From Desarmillaria ectypa (Eukaryota; Basidiomycota; Agaricomycetes; Agaricales; Physalacriaceae): 64,000 bases of DNA. The stretch spans positions 3,658,001 to 3,722,000 of the forward strand of contig JAUDYN010000001.1 in NCBI GenBank assembly GCA_030407005.1, read 5' to 3'. Below the pieces are notes generated by a model, which worked only from the letters and a program-made list of their open reading frames with translations, searched no databases and was not told the origin of the DNA. A program made the position numbers and the translations under genes. This document shows positions 48,598-59,395 of the stretch, piece by piece; the first letter of the stretch is position 1, and each line of letters begins with the position of its first letter.

Positions 48598-48981
48598 TGT
48601 TATGATTTTTCTGTTATCTTATCTTATCTCATCATATCCATGACACAGTATATCTTATCACAGTTAACATTGACACATTCACTGACAACCACCCCAGTTC
48701 TCATCAACTAGCACCCTCATTTGCTCTTATTGGTCTATGATCCATCCAACTTCAATGCTGTTCTCTCATGGACCATACCATTTCATCTATTAATAATGCC
48801 ATACTTTCAGTATATAAGTAGAGTAGTTTTCACCCTTATACTCTAAATTACATTCATACACCTTCTACTACACTAAACCAAAGACCAAGCCCACCTCTCT
48901 AATTATAGGTGATTGTCTGAACATGAGACAGCCCAGAGAGAAGCTTATGTCCCAAGTCACATGTTAGATAGGGCTGTAACA
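48598..48981 (+). repeat. 3' LTR of the third plus-strand element
   Basis: 384 bp, TGTTATGATTTTTCTG to GCTGTAACA, next to the hydrophobin pseudogene of host copy 2. TATATAAG lies near 48820. The five bases after it are GTTAG; the matching left end is lost. Confidence 0.85.
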
Positions 48982-49019
48982 GTTAGAGACTGACATTGAT
49001 TGGGCAATGAGACTATTTT

Positions 49020-49470
49020 ATTTTTTGACATAGATAAGCATTGCATCACAATTGATCTGTGCTGGTTGCAGAAAACAGGCTGAATAGTGCACTATGTGGT
49101 ATCAAGACCAATGACAGTGATGGAGTCACAAGTGAGACCCCTTGAAAGAGGATTAGTAAGACTCAGAAATTTTGACTGGAGCCTACACTCTAGCAGTGAT
49201 CTTGCCAATGAGAATTCCTAGAAGACCAAGAGCACTCTGCACCACTGAATCCTTGGGCTATTGAAAATAAGTTTTTTTTTTCATATTCTGCTGCATATGA
49301 CCAAAGAAGAGGCCTACATCTTGAACAGACTTGCAGCATTGAGCAGAATTAGTGTTGCATTGGCCTCTGGTGACAGTCATATTTGTGGATTCCTTTGGTA
49401 CTGTGCTAGCAGCAGTGAGAAGAGGCAAGGCAAAGGTGATGGGACAGAAAGCAGATATACAAGAAAACAT
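49020..49470 (-). pseudogene. Class I hydrophobin pseudogene (copy 2)
   Basis: Minus strand: signal peptide from ATG 49470 (FALPLLTAAS), then TRGQCNTNSAQCCKSVQ (Cys 1-3), an intron, DSVVQSALGLLGILIGKITARV, a second intron (gtaggc donor), then GLTCDSITVIGLDTT, a TAG stop, C, and QPVFCNQ. This is the class I hydrophobin layout with eight Cys; the stop near Cys5 and Phe in place of the first Cys of the second CC pair make it non-functional, and the first intron's donor is decayed. Active relatives are secreted and self-assemble at air-water interfaces. It is more complete than copy 1. Confidence 0.8.
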
Positions 49471-51242
49471 GATGAGTTACAGTGAGGGATGTTCAACTTT
49501 AAAGATATATTGCTCAACTATACACACCTTTATATTCCCAAGAGACTATGTCAGGACTGAATGTAGAGATAATCCAAGAAGAAAAAACAAGAACAGATTA
49601 TCAACTGTCAGTGAGGAACTGCCAGAATGTTGAAGTAATGCTGTAATAATTATAATAACACATCCAAAGAAACTGAAAACATGTCCTAGGGAGAAACAAA
49701 AAACACTACTCATGAGAAGACCAACAAGTACTGTGAATGATAAATGATATTGAGCATGGTAGACATCTACTAGAGCAAAATAAGAGGAAAAGAAAGAATT
49801 TCTAGACTTGAAATAATGAGCAAGTGTTTATATGAGTATAAGCAAGAAAAGGATGAAAGTATGGAAGCAAAGTATCAGTCTGAGAGCATCATAGTGGTAA
49901 GTACATGCATCATCAATAGTAAGCAGGCTTACAGAAACTTGCATAATTCACTGTTGTGAAAAATGGGGAATCAGTTCATTCTCAGTTAATACATGCATAG
50001 TGTCAGGCCAATAGTATTGTGCTTGGCTGAGCTCTGCAAATGCATGCAGATGTACACTACTGTACCTACTTATATACTAAATGCTAATTTAGTAGAATCT
50101 TCTACCACTTTCCTAATACTTCTCCCTTAATCAGCAAGTTCAGCATGATGCCAGATTGCCATCATCTCGGCTCAACTCTCAAATTCCAATATTCACAGTC
50201 CAATGGTGATTAAGACTCTGGCTGGACTGCATGCTTGACTAGCCTTTAGTATTGATGTAATGAATATTCTTGTACTGTCATTTGCTTGTGGTCATTTTGC
50301 TATTGTAGAAAGGGGTGATTATTGAGATCAGCACACACCAAAATAACCAGAAAATCTCTGGATGTATTTGATTCACATAACCAAGGTCATGTGTGGAATA
50401 TTGTTGACCCTATGGCTGTGCAAGCTGGTGTGATGTCTGGTTAGCCCAAGTTCTGCTGAGTAAAGGATTACTAAGAGAAAGAAAGTACTAGAAGAAGATA
50501 CAGAATGGTTTTAAGTAGCTATATTTCATAGTATACCTCACTCGTTTGCCTCCCTACCTCCTCATATTAAGCGAACATGAACATGCTCTGTTCTGACCCA
50601 CTGGGCAAACGTGCCTGATATTTGATCTGCGTGTTATCCAACATCATGGTCTACCCAGAGATGGAAGTTCGGATGGCCTGTGACTGATGATCAAAAGATT
50701 GGATTCAATCTGCAGTGCAGGGCGCCATACCTTCCATAGAAGTCCTCATTAGCATTCAGAGATCTGTCAACAGAAAGATTCACGGGGAAACTAGGTGTTT
50801 CATGTATATAGAACAATGACATCGAGCAGCAGAGGGAAAATGTTATCTCGTTCCATTGTTCCTAATGTCATTTCAATAAGAACATGGATCAGCAGGCACA
50901 CATTACAGAGCTCACGATGATCAGAAGAAATTTGGAGTTGTAGAAGGACTCGGGGAGCCTTTTCTCTGACTTTAGAACTGGGGAAGATGCAATTTCGGCT
51001 GCACCTAATGAAGGGGAGAGTGTTCGCAGGGTGTAAGTATTAGGATGGCAAAGACATAAAGAAATGAGGATGTTCAAGGCACATCTGACAAACAAGTGTC
51101 GGATATCAGTAGGTATAAAGCCCCACCCACAATTAGTACAGCCAATGTATCAACCACGATGAATACGGCATTCAAATTTGTGCAAGTACATGAGCGAGAC
51201 AAAATATATTAACCAAGTCTAAGGGAGATTGATTGGTGCTAT
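49471..51242. other. Intergenic region between hydrophobin and P450 (copy 2)
   Basis: Homologous to 24813-27005 without the solo LTR and without about 290 bp present in copy 1. The site matching the LTR target is intact near 49650. No gene recognised. Confidence 0.6.
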
Positions 51243-53898
51243 TCACAGCGCCGCTTCTTCTTTCGTTTCTTCCATCTTGACCCATAACCCGCCCTGACAG
51301 GCAAAACATTAATTCAAAAACTTTTCACATCCAGGGATTTCCCAAAAAAACATACCTTGGCATATAGCGTGATATGTATTCCATACATGATCCTGTCCCT
51401 GCCTTTGGTCGTCCCTGGAGCTGGCGTCCAGCTCCTTGGGGGAATACCTTCAGAAGGTTGTGCGTCCGTTGTGAGACTGAACGAAGAGAAGTTCTGCAGA
51501 AGTCGAATGAGGTAGTACGATGCTTTGTTGTATGCAAACTAGCAAGAATTATTAAGTCTTATTGAATACTCAGAGATCAGAATATCCTCACCTGTTGACC
51601 AAGGCAAATTCGAGGGCCCGCGTTGAAGGGAAGGAAAATGTATGGGTTTGGAGTCAAATACTTATGAACACGGCTATCGAGGAATCTATCCGGATCAAAT
51701 TCAAGAGCTAGGGGGAGAATATGGATCAGCAACACCAAAGGACTAATAATTGTGTTTATCTCACCATCCGGGCCCCACAAATCCATGCGCTGATGCATCA
51801 GGAATACAGAATACACCACTCTGGGTGGGTCATCAGACAGCCATCAAGGATATCAAAATGAAGATTCTGAGTGCTGACCTTGTAGTAATTGGAATATAAT
51901 ACGGTGCCTGTCCTTTATTCAGAAGAGTCGTCACCACTTTCGAGGAGCTTGTAAAAATGACCACATAAGAAAAGCACCAGGAAAGAGGCATAGCGTATCA
52001 TACCGATTATTTTCTGGGCTGGAGTCCAACGTGGTCAGCTGCATTCAGTTTCAGAAGGTGGCTTTACGTACACAGTTGGATGCAGGCGCAGGGTTTCTAG
52101 AGGATATGATGAAAAATTATTTTGAGTAGGAGTATAGGAAACAGTTTTTGTACCATTGAGGAATGCCTGTAAATATTTCATGTCGCGAATGTCCTCGTAT
52201 GTTGGCTTCCTGTTGCCTACTTTCTCAACGATCTTGGACCGTAACCAAGCAACCATGTCCGGATGTTCGCACATCCTATATACCACGAAGGTTAGCAAGG
52301 AGGCAGTCTACATGTAGATACTGCATGAGTACATTGTCAAGTAAAGGTCACACAAGTTGGAGAGCTCACCGTGTCTCTTCTGGCTAACAATATGTTAATG
52401 AGCTCATCCTGAATCACTTCAGGGTCTGAAGGACTTCAATTAGTATACCGTAGCAGTTGACCACGAGAAATACAATATGCCTACCATCGATGTCCTGAAT
52501 AAGACGGTCCAACAAGAATATGTTCTCGAGGTCCTTTTCCGAATCCGCAGGCTTGACTCTTTTAGCCTTCCGGTCAAATGCCTCGGAGAGTATGGGTTGG
52601 ACAAAATGATTGATGACTTGCCGCTGCGGGAGTACTGCGTCTGCCCAGAATTCATGAAGTGGCCATGAAGGTCCCCTCTGAAGTCGAATAATGATTTGCT
52701 CTTGTGCCTTCATAAACGCCTTAACGAAAGGATTAGAGGGATGATTAACAAAATGAGGGTTTCCCGCCATCGGCGACCCGGATGGGTATGGAAGACCAGC
52801 AGCTAACGAATTAATATCTTTGCCAAACAGATACTCAGTGGAGAAGTCCATCGTAAACCGAGAAACGACTGTCCTAGGTGCATATTATCAGATACCGACT
52901 AAAATCTACTAAGATAATTGAAAACCTGACCTGGAAATTGACAGGATAACCTTCCCTCAGCCTTGTTTTAATTTGCGAGATTGTATTGACTGCGTGCCTC
53001 TCGAAGTTGTCAAAGTCAGAAATACGAGCTTTGCTGAAGAAAGGTCTCGCAGTCGTCCTGTGAAACCTGATCGGAGGTAGTAGTAGGATAAGCCCGAGAT
53101 GCATGTGGTATGCTTACTTCCACATCTCGCCTACCACCAATGAGTAAATACACTTGTGTGTGTGGCATCTAATTTGGGTAAACTCACCATCTGAATTGAA
53201 GACACCTACACCAGAAAAAACCTTGGTAGTATTGATGAAGAATGGGCCTGAAATCCTGTATTAATAACCGAGCATACGACTAGTGAGAGCAAGACCTTTT
53301 TCAAAGTTCTGGAATTGTGTCGCTAGGATAGCCTAGTGCAAGTCATGAAACAGCGTTTGAAGTTGGTCACTAGTACTCGCCTTAATATATTCTGGCTCAG
53401 TTGTAAAGACCTGGTATTGCCGTTAGAAGCAGAAGTGCAAGTGACGGTGAAGTCACTTACCCATTTATCGGACAATGAGCCAAATGAAAAAGTGTGGCCG
53501 TACTGCTCGCTCCACTGCTGAAAAACTTCGCCTAATGCCCGATTGTTAGCATAGAGCGCTATGAAGTGTCTGTCTTCGAGCGAACCTGGATAACCATTCC
53601 TAAAGCCATCCTCGATGCGAGCCAAAATCGAGACGCTGCTCTCCTGAACGCTGGGCATCATGAGAGCGCCCTTTGTGGCAGCTTCTCTGCGAATGATAAA
53701 GCTCATAAACCAGCTGTGTGCAGCACGAACAATAAATTGCAGGACCACAGGGGCTACCAAAAAGAACCATGGCACAATATGGACATTAAATTGTACAAGT
53801 GCGCTTCATAGAATCTAAGAAGCCGTAAAAGGCAGAATAATGACGGTGAGCATAACTCTAGATAGGTAAGCAAGTCCTGGGGATAAGTAGATAGACAT
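51243..53898 (-). pseudogene. Cytochrome P450, CYP63-like (copy 2, disabled)
   Basis: Same exon-intron layout as copy 1, from ATG 53898 to TGA 51243-51245. Two stops interrupt exon 1 inside the membrane anchor: TAG at 53815-53817 (Trp in copy 1) and TGA at 53806-53808 (Arg CGA in copy 1). The I-helix motif is ARRDT where copy 1 has AGRDT, losing the conserved Gly. Heme motif [15 protein letters not shown] and most splice sites are still intact, so inactivation is fairly recent. A downstream Met (53775) follows the stops, but a product from it would lack the anchor. Confidence 0.85.
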
Positions 53899-54583
53899 GA
53901 TGGATAATGGATGAGCCGAGGAGGTGACTACCTACTTCTTAAATACTTGCTGGGGCGTGCTTAAGGTGACCGTTCGTGTAAGAAGCTGGAGCTATAGTTC
54001 CGCTATTGTGTTCATGGCATTCAAATCTTCTCATGAAAACAGTGGTTTGGCAGCGTCTGTGTGGATTTCCGGCTTCGAGAAGCACAGATACCAGGAGATA
54101 TCCCCATACCATCGAACAATTTACCCAAGATTGAGACGGCGAGCAAAGCCCAGCTCATCAAACCCAGTTAAGTCTGTCATGTGTATTGACTAAGAGACAG
54201 TGTGTTGCGAGAACACAGCACTATCAAAGGCAGGGGTTGGTTAGTACTCATTTTCTTTGTACTGGATCTTACTCATATCGGGGGTTCAGATGATACTTCG
54301 GGACTAAAACGCTCTAAATTCCCCATCTGGTGGTAGCACTTCCTTTCTAGACGTCTACGCTGGAGAAAGTAATCGTCGAGGAATATACGACATCTGAGTA
54401 TTGGCACGTTCAGGTGGAAATCAAAGGAGAAAAAATACAGAACTTCTGCAGCGTCATTACCTATATCACAGTTTCAGTATCCTGATACTCCTTAGATGCA
54501 GCAAGAAGAGCTCACAATGATCTTGTTTATATGACTTTCATTATGCAGCACAAGTTCGACCACCCTCTTAGTGCTTAGCCTCA

Positions 54584-54814
54584 ATGAATGACGACTGGGT
54601 GGTCCAGGCCGAATTTAAAAACGTTAAGGGCCGAAATGTGTCATTTCTTTTTCGTATCATGATCGAGAAATGCGTCGCGTCCCCTCCCTGCGAAATGAAG
54701 GAAGGCATATCCCTCTATACTATATGGCGAAATTCGACCCTTACCTCATTGCTAGGTGAGATTTTCCTCGACGTTGATTTCAGAAGAATTAGAAATAGGT
54801 TCAGATTAATATGA
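54584..54814 (+). CDS. Short ORF conserved in both duplicated copies (copy 2)
   Basis: 76 codons, counterpart of 30353-30568 with substitutions but no indels; the N-terminus starts five codons earlier. Function unknown; may not be a gene. Confidence 0.25.
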   Translation: MNDDWVVQAEFKNVKGRNVSFLFRIMIEKCVASPPCEMKEGISLYTIWRNSTLTSLLGEIFLDVDFRRIRNRFRLI

Positions 54815-55059
54815 TGCCTGGTGCGCCACCCTCGGGGTCGTCATCAGCGCCTGATCCTACCACCAATCGGTGATGAGTCTGACGTTTTATTCCTGTGAAT
54901 CTTTCCTTATTTGATCCTGCATTCATATCGTTCTCGCCCCAGTATCAACACTCACCTCGCTCTGCTAGAATCATAGCAGCTACTCTTTCTTTTGAGCAGG
55001 ATATCTTTACTGTGCTAGTGACTTCAAGAAAAGAAGATTGTTGCCACACGCTAGCTCTA

Positions 55060-56129
55060 TTTTCTGTCAACAGAAAGGGACCAAATCGGCCCCAAAACTT
55101 TTGATGCGAAAATTCTGACCCATACTGTCTGCCGACTGCCAGGCAATGTCCTGAGTGAAAAATTTAGCCGTTGTGTCCCAGCATTGGATGCAGACACGTG
55201 GAGGAGAGTCGCCCTTCGGACCGTTAGGCTGTGGTCAACTGTAACATTTAATATGCAGAAGGATCTTTGCGCCGCTTTCCGGCTCAGAGCACAGTTACCC
55301 AGGTCACGAGGGCGTGCTTTGTCCGTTCACGTTTTGGGTCCGCCGTCTCAGAAGCTTCTTTTCCAGACATTCTGTTCAAGCACACCGAAATGGACGAGGT
55401 TAATTTGCTCTTTGCCGTTCCCATTTTACGAGTTCCTACCGACATTCAAAAGCTTTCTCGGTCGCCTTGAATACGTTCACGTTGAAATAGCCTGCATGAG
55501 GATCGATGTTGCAGCTACTCCGAACACTTTTTCAATGACTCTACTCCTCCCTAATCTTGTTATTTCAGGGGTGTCGCATACGGCACCTCTTCTGAAATTT
55601 GCAAATATTTCAATGCTAGACATTATTAGACCTGGGCCCCACTGACAAATGTCTCGCTCCGTTGAGAAGCTCTCCACAGGTGCGAAGTGTCGGCCTATTT
55701 CGCAAAAAGTCGCAGATCGCATCGAGGCAACCCCTCGCCTGAGACGACGTCGAATTAATGTGTCTATACCTCATAGAGATTTTCCCACACAGTAGCCGTA
55801 TCATCAGCCGCATAGCTCTCTTCAACGCCAAATACATACCTTACAAGATATTAACCGCGGACCCCACTGGCAGGCATCCTTTGACTTGCTTCACGGTACG
55901 CCTATTTGCATCGCAAAGAAGTGACTGACATGCACGATCGTAGCCGACTTTGAGCTTTGTTTGAGCGTTTTTTTTTGATTAGATACGACCCCTTTATCAA
56001 GCCCCAATGAGCTTCCTCAAAAGTGACGGTAAACAGGACGAGATGGCATGCTTGGCGACTGAGAGACGTCTAATCACCGCGACAATGGTAGCTCAAGCGG
56101 AACTAACATTAGTACAGCATCTGAAGAGC
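55060..56129 (+). pseudogene. F-box-like gene relic (copy 2)
   Basis: Plus strand: RLPGNVLSEKFSRCVPALD then ADTWRRVALRTVRLWSTV (about 55130-55240), then a 153-codon frame (55184-55645) with SFLGRLEYVHVEIACMRID and NLVISGVSHTAPL. This is the F-box plus leucine-rich pattern also found inverted at 30607-31722. The frame with the F-box start and the frame after it are the same for a while, but no complete gene can be built. Confidence 0.55.
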
Positions 56130-57769
56130 ACGCGAACATGTCACGTGCACGTGGGAGTGACAATATATCCTCGGACATACCTCGGGGTATCCGTGGCCTT
56201 GAAGGGCAAAATGAGAACGAAACTACGAAACGATGGACCACCTCATGGAGTCGGGGCACACCTCACACCACGAGAGATTCTACGGAATAGTGAAATCGTT
56301 AAGCCCAATTACTGCATATCCTTCACCAATTCTTTGAACGAATTCTTAGTTTTCCGAGTTCCCACCATCGATTCAGTGGATTGGAGTATTTTACCGGTGA
56401 ATCTCCTTCCTGGAAGACACCTTCATGAACTAGATATTTTTCACATAGTTGAACGTGGCCGATGCCCAAATCGGCTTCAATGTTCTGAATAGCCCGTGAC
56501 GTCTGCGACCAATGTCAGAGTGTAACTCGTGCTGCTTTGCCTAGACTCTGCAATCCAACGCGTCGCCTCCATTTGTTGACTACTGCATCAGCTCGGACTG
56601 GCGGTGATCTTAGTCGATGTTCATTGTCTCCCACGGAGATCTCATCTTCGATGTGAAGAGATTCTGTCCGACTCTACGTGTATCTGCTACACGCAACCTG
56701 GATTCTTTTATGCATATTCCCGTCTCCTTATGAGTCGCGGCAGGCAGTGAACCGTTTCCACCCCAAGAATGACAACAGGCTAGCTTCGAACTCGGATTTA
56801 ATCGATTCGCCAAGAAATACCAGTGGTCTATCCCCAGGCGGTCTACAGCATTCTCAATGCCACATGGATCAAGGGGTCTAGTCATCGGCTACTAAGCCTC
56901 TGGTACATACTTCGAGTCTTCAAGCCGTTTCCAAGGGTGCCCCGTAAATCCACCAATGGCCCTGCATTATTCTCAATCCTATTCTGGGTTGATCCCATCA
57001 CGTATGAGCTCCAAGGCGATAGCCGTGGTGTTGCCCAAGACTTTAGACAAGATGAGTCCGGAACCCTACAGCGTTAATGGCATGTCATCGCGAACAACAA
57101 GCAAATATTCCGTTCGCGTTCGAAGTCCAGCCAATCACTTCGAACTTCTTGGCCGCAGCACGCTGGCCAGGTGGTGCTGTCGTTTTCAAAATTGATGGTG
57201 CTTGCACCCAGTCTGGCGCTCACGGCGGCCTTTAATATCAGCTCGCAGCATGACTGGATCATGCAGACGGCGGCCATAATGGACCTGCGGAAATGCATGT
57301 GTTCGTTTGACACGGCGAGCGAACATTCTTCAAGTGGCGCGGAACTAGGCCTTGAGGTCAACGAGAATCTTCGGGATGGTTATCGGACCTCATCGAGGTT
57401 CGCGAACAATATTTACATCCAGCTGTGGCATAATAAACATCGGTTTCACCTTTCGGTAATGGAAAAGTGCCACAAGAACCTGTCCTCTTGTTGGCGAAAG
57501 GAAATGGTATGTTATCTCTCCCGAGGTCACGGCCAAAGACGGATCTTCATACTGTCCTTGTAACTGCGTTTCACGCACTAAATGATGATCTGCCAAACGG
57601 AGCCAGTCTGATGAAAATACGACTTGCAGACGCCGACCGTGGAGCAGTAGTACTGATAAGCCATTCTATTAATCAACGGAGTATAGAAGCATTTCTCTGA
57701 TTGGGAGACACGATGTTACACGTAAGACGTACTAATACACTTTTCATTTACTTGACCTTTCTTCCGATC
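56130..57769. other. Host region without a recognised gene
   Basis: Several medium ORFs overlap on both strands (e.g. 57171-57563 plus, 57074-57361 minus, 56610-56885 minus). None carries a motif I recognise, and no splicing model links them convincingly. A host gene on the minus strand around 57074-57600 is possible. Confidence 0.35.
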
Positions 57770-58592
57770 TCAATCAAACTTGATGACGCGGGGTACAATT
57801 TCAATCCAATAGCTGTAATCCATTCTATCAGTACTCACACAACAAAAAAACAGGCGAACACGCACCCATCAGGGTCCAGAATAAATGCGATGTGTTTCAT
57901 TTTCCCATCACTGGGTTTCTGAAAAAGGGTACTGTCAATATACAAGTACGACGAACTTGAGTAGACAGCATCTACCTTCTTGAAGGCAACTCCCAGCTGT
58001 TCGAATCGTTCACAAGCCTTTTCAACATCATCAACGGTTATAGCGATGTGCCCAAAGCCTCGGCCGGGATCCGAGTTTCCACTAGCATATCCCTGGAAGC
58101 TCGGATCTGATTCGGTGCCATGGTTATGAGTGAGCTCGAGTACGCCTATATCAGAACGAAGTTTCGCTACGATTAAGCCTCGCAGCAAGGCGACCAAGAC
58201 GAACCTTCACGGGAAAACCTTGTCTCTTCTCTCTCCTTGGCACTAAGTGCGCCATCGGAGTGATCGAACGCAAGGAAGTACAGAGTGAAGTCTCCTAAAT
58301 CCATTTCTGTAATACCGATGTCAACAGAAGACGTTAGAGCAAGTTTGATTGTGATTGGATGTACCGGACAGAAGATCCATCCCAATAATCTGCAGCAGCA
58401 TTGGAAGCTCAGTAAAGACAAATGTGTGCGGGCACGATGTAACCTACTTCAGTATAAAATTGAAGGGATACCTTAAAATCCTTCACCCGGATCATGGTGT
58501 GGTTAAACTTGATGGGCGCATAGTCAGCCTCCAGTTCGCTTGCAGTTACCAGAACTGACCGCAAAACTGGCTGTTTCCGCTGTGCGGGGCAT
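57770..58592 (-). CDS. Glyoxalase I (lactoylglutathione lyase), 7 exons, 161 aa
   Basis: Converts the hemithioacetal of methylglyoxal and glutathione to S-lactoylglutathione in the cytosol. Exons (minus): 58592-58560, 58507-58448, 58389-58365, 58306-58205, 58145-57976, 57918-57866, 57812-57770; together 486 nt including TGA, frame kept at every GT-AG join. Introns are 52-59 nt; exon 3 has only 25 nt. The protein starts [21 protein letters not shown]. The four metal-site residues expected for the family are present: His in FNHTMIR, Glu in GVLELTHN, His in GFGHIAI and Glu in YWIEIVP. Other family motifs: [31 protein letters not shown]. Length fits the single-domain fungal form. No disruption seen. 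Confidence 0.9.
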
Positions 58593-59395
58593 GGTGGTGG
58601 TTTGAAGTTTCGAGATGATTGATAAGGAATTAATTATCAAGGAAATATCGTCATAGCCCTAACCCTAATAGGCACGAGGCCAACGGGACCCGCGTCGTGA
58701 TTGACAATGGCGAGAACCTTTACCGCGACATTTCACTCTCAATGACCGCCGCTACGTACGTCGTATTTCAAGCCATTGTTTTCATGTGCAGGACTACTGT
58801 GCATAATAACTGCGACAATATTGATTCCTTATATCGTCATGCCACGTAATCTTATCGGCTTTCAAAATGCTCGACCCTACACCGATCAAGAATATCAATG
58901 GCATCTCGAGGTACCTAATCACAATAATCACTGCGCAACTACGCGCCGGGAAGGCGTTTTGCTGTTTCGTGGTTCTCCGAGGAAAAAATAAATTTACAGC
59001 TAAGGTGTTTACGTAGCTTCTTACCGTGGCTTCGATGATAGCAACAGCATTCACAGCCAGCGAGCCGGAAAACGAACGGCGTAGTTATCGAGCGAGTGCC
59101 TTGTGTCCCAGGTGGGTTAACATTTTATCCTTTGCAACCGTCATTTTACTGACACGTCAACCTATTTTCATTTGATGGGTCCGACTTCGCAGTGTGCGGA
59201 GGGACGGAGGCCACAGGGGCTGGAGTTGCTATACTGGGTAACGGAATCTTTACGGCGCGCGAAGCTGTAAACTGCTGCGGATAGAAATCTTTTTTATACC
59301 AAGTTCTGGTCCTTGATGAAGTCCTTGTCCACCCCCGTTATCGCTGCCGTCAACTTTTCCCACCTCACTGTGCGACGAAAGCAGCTTCTGTCGGG
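58593..59395. other. Divergent intergenic region between glyoxalase I and the methyltransferase gene
   Basis: About 800 bp between two genes transcribed away from each other, so it should contain both promoters. Two telomere-like units (CCCTAA twice, 58657-58668) lie 65 nt upstream of the glyoxalase ATG. No further gene recognised. Confidence 0.5.

Larger units (their letters stand above)
48982..56129. repeat. Host segmental duplication, copy 2
   Basis: Counterpart of 24687-31690; see there. Both copies border a family-A retrotransposon cluster on their left side. Copy 2 has about 220 bp (54838-55059) without a match between the collinear and the inverted part. Confidence 0.9.

Noticed and set aside
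57171..57563. A host gene encoding a 130-codon protein
   Set aside because: No recognisable motif, competing frames on the other strand, and no convincing splice model.
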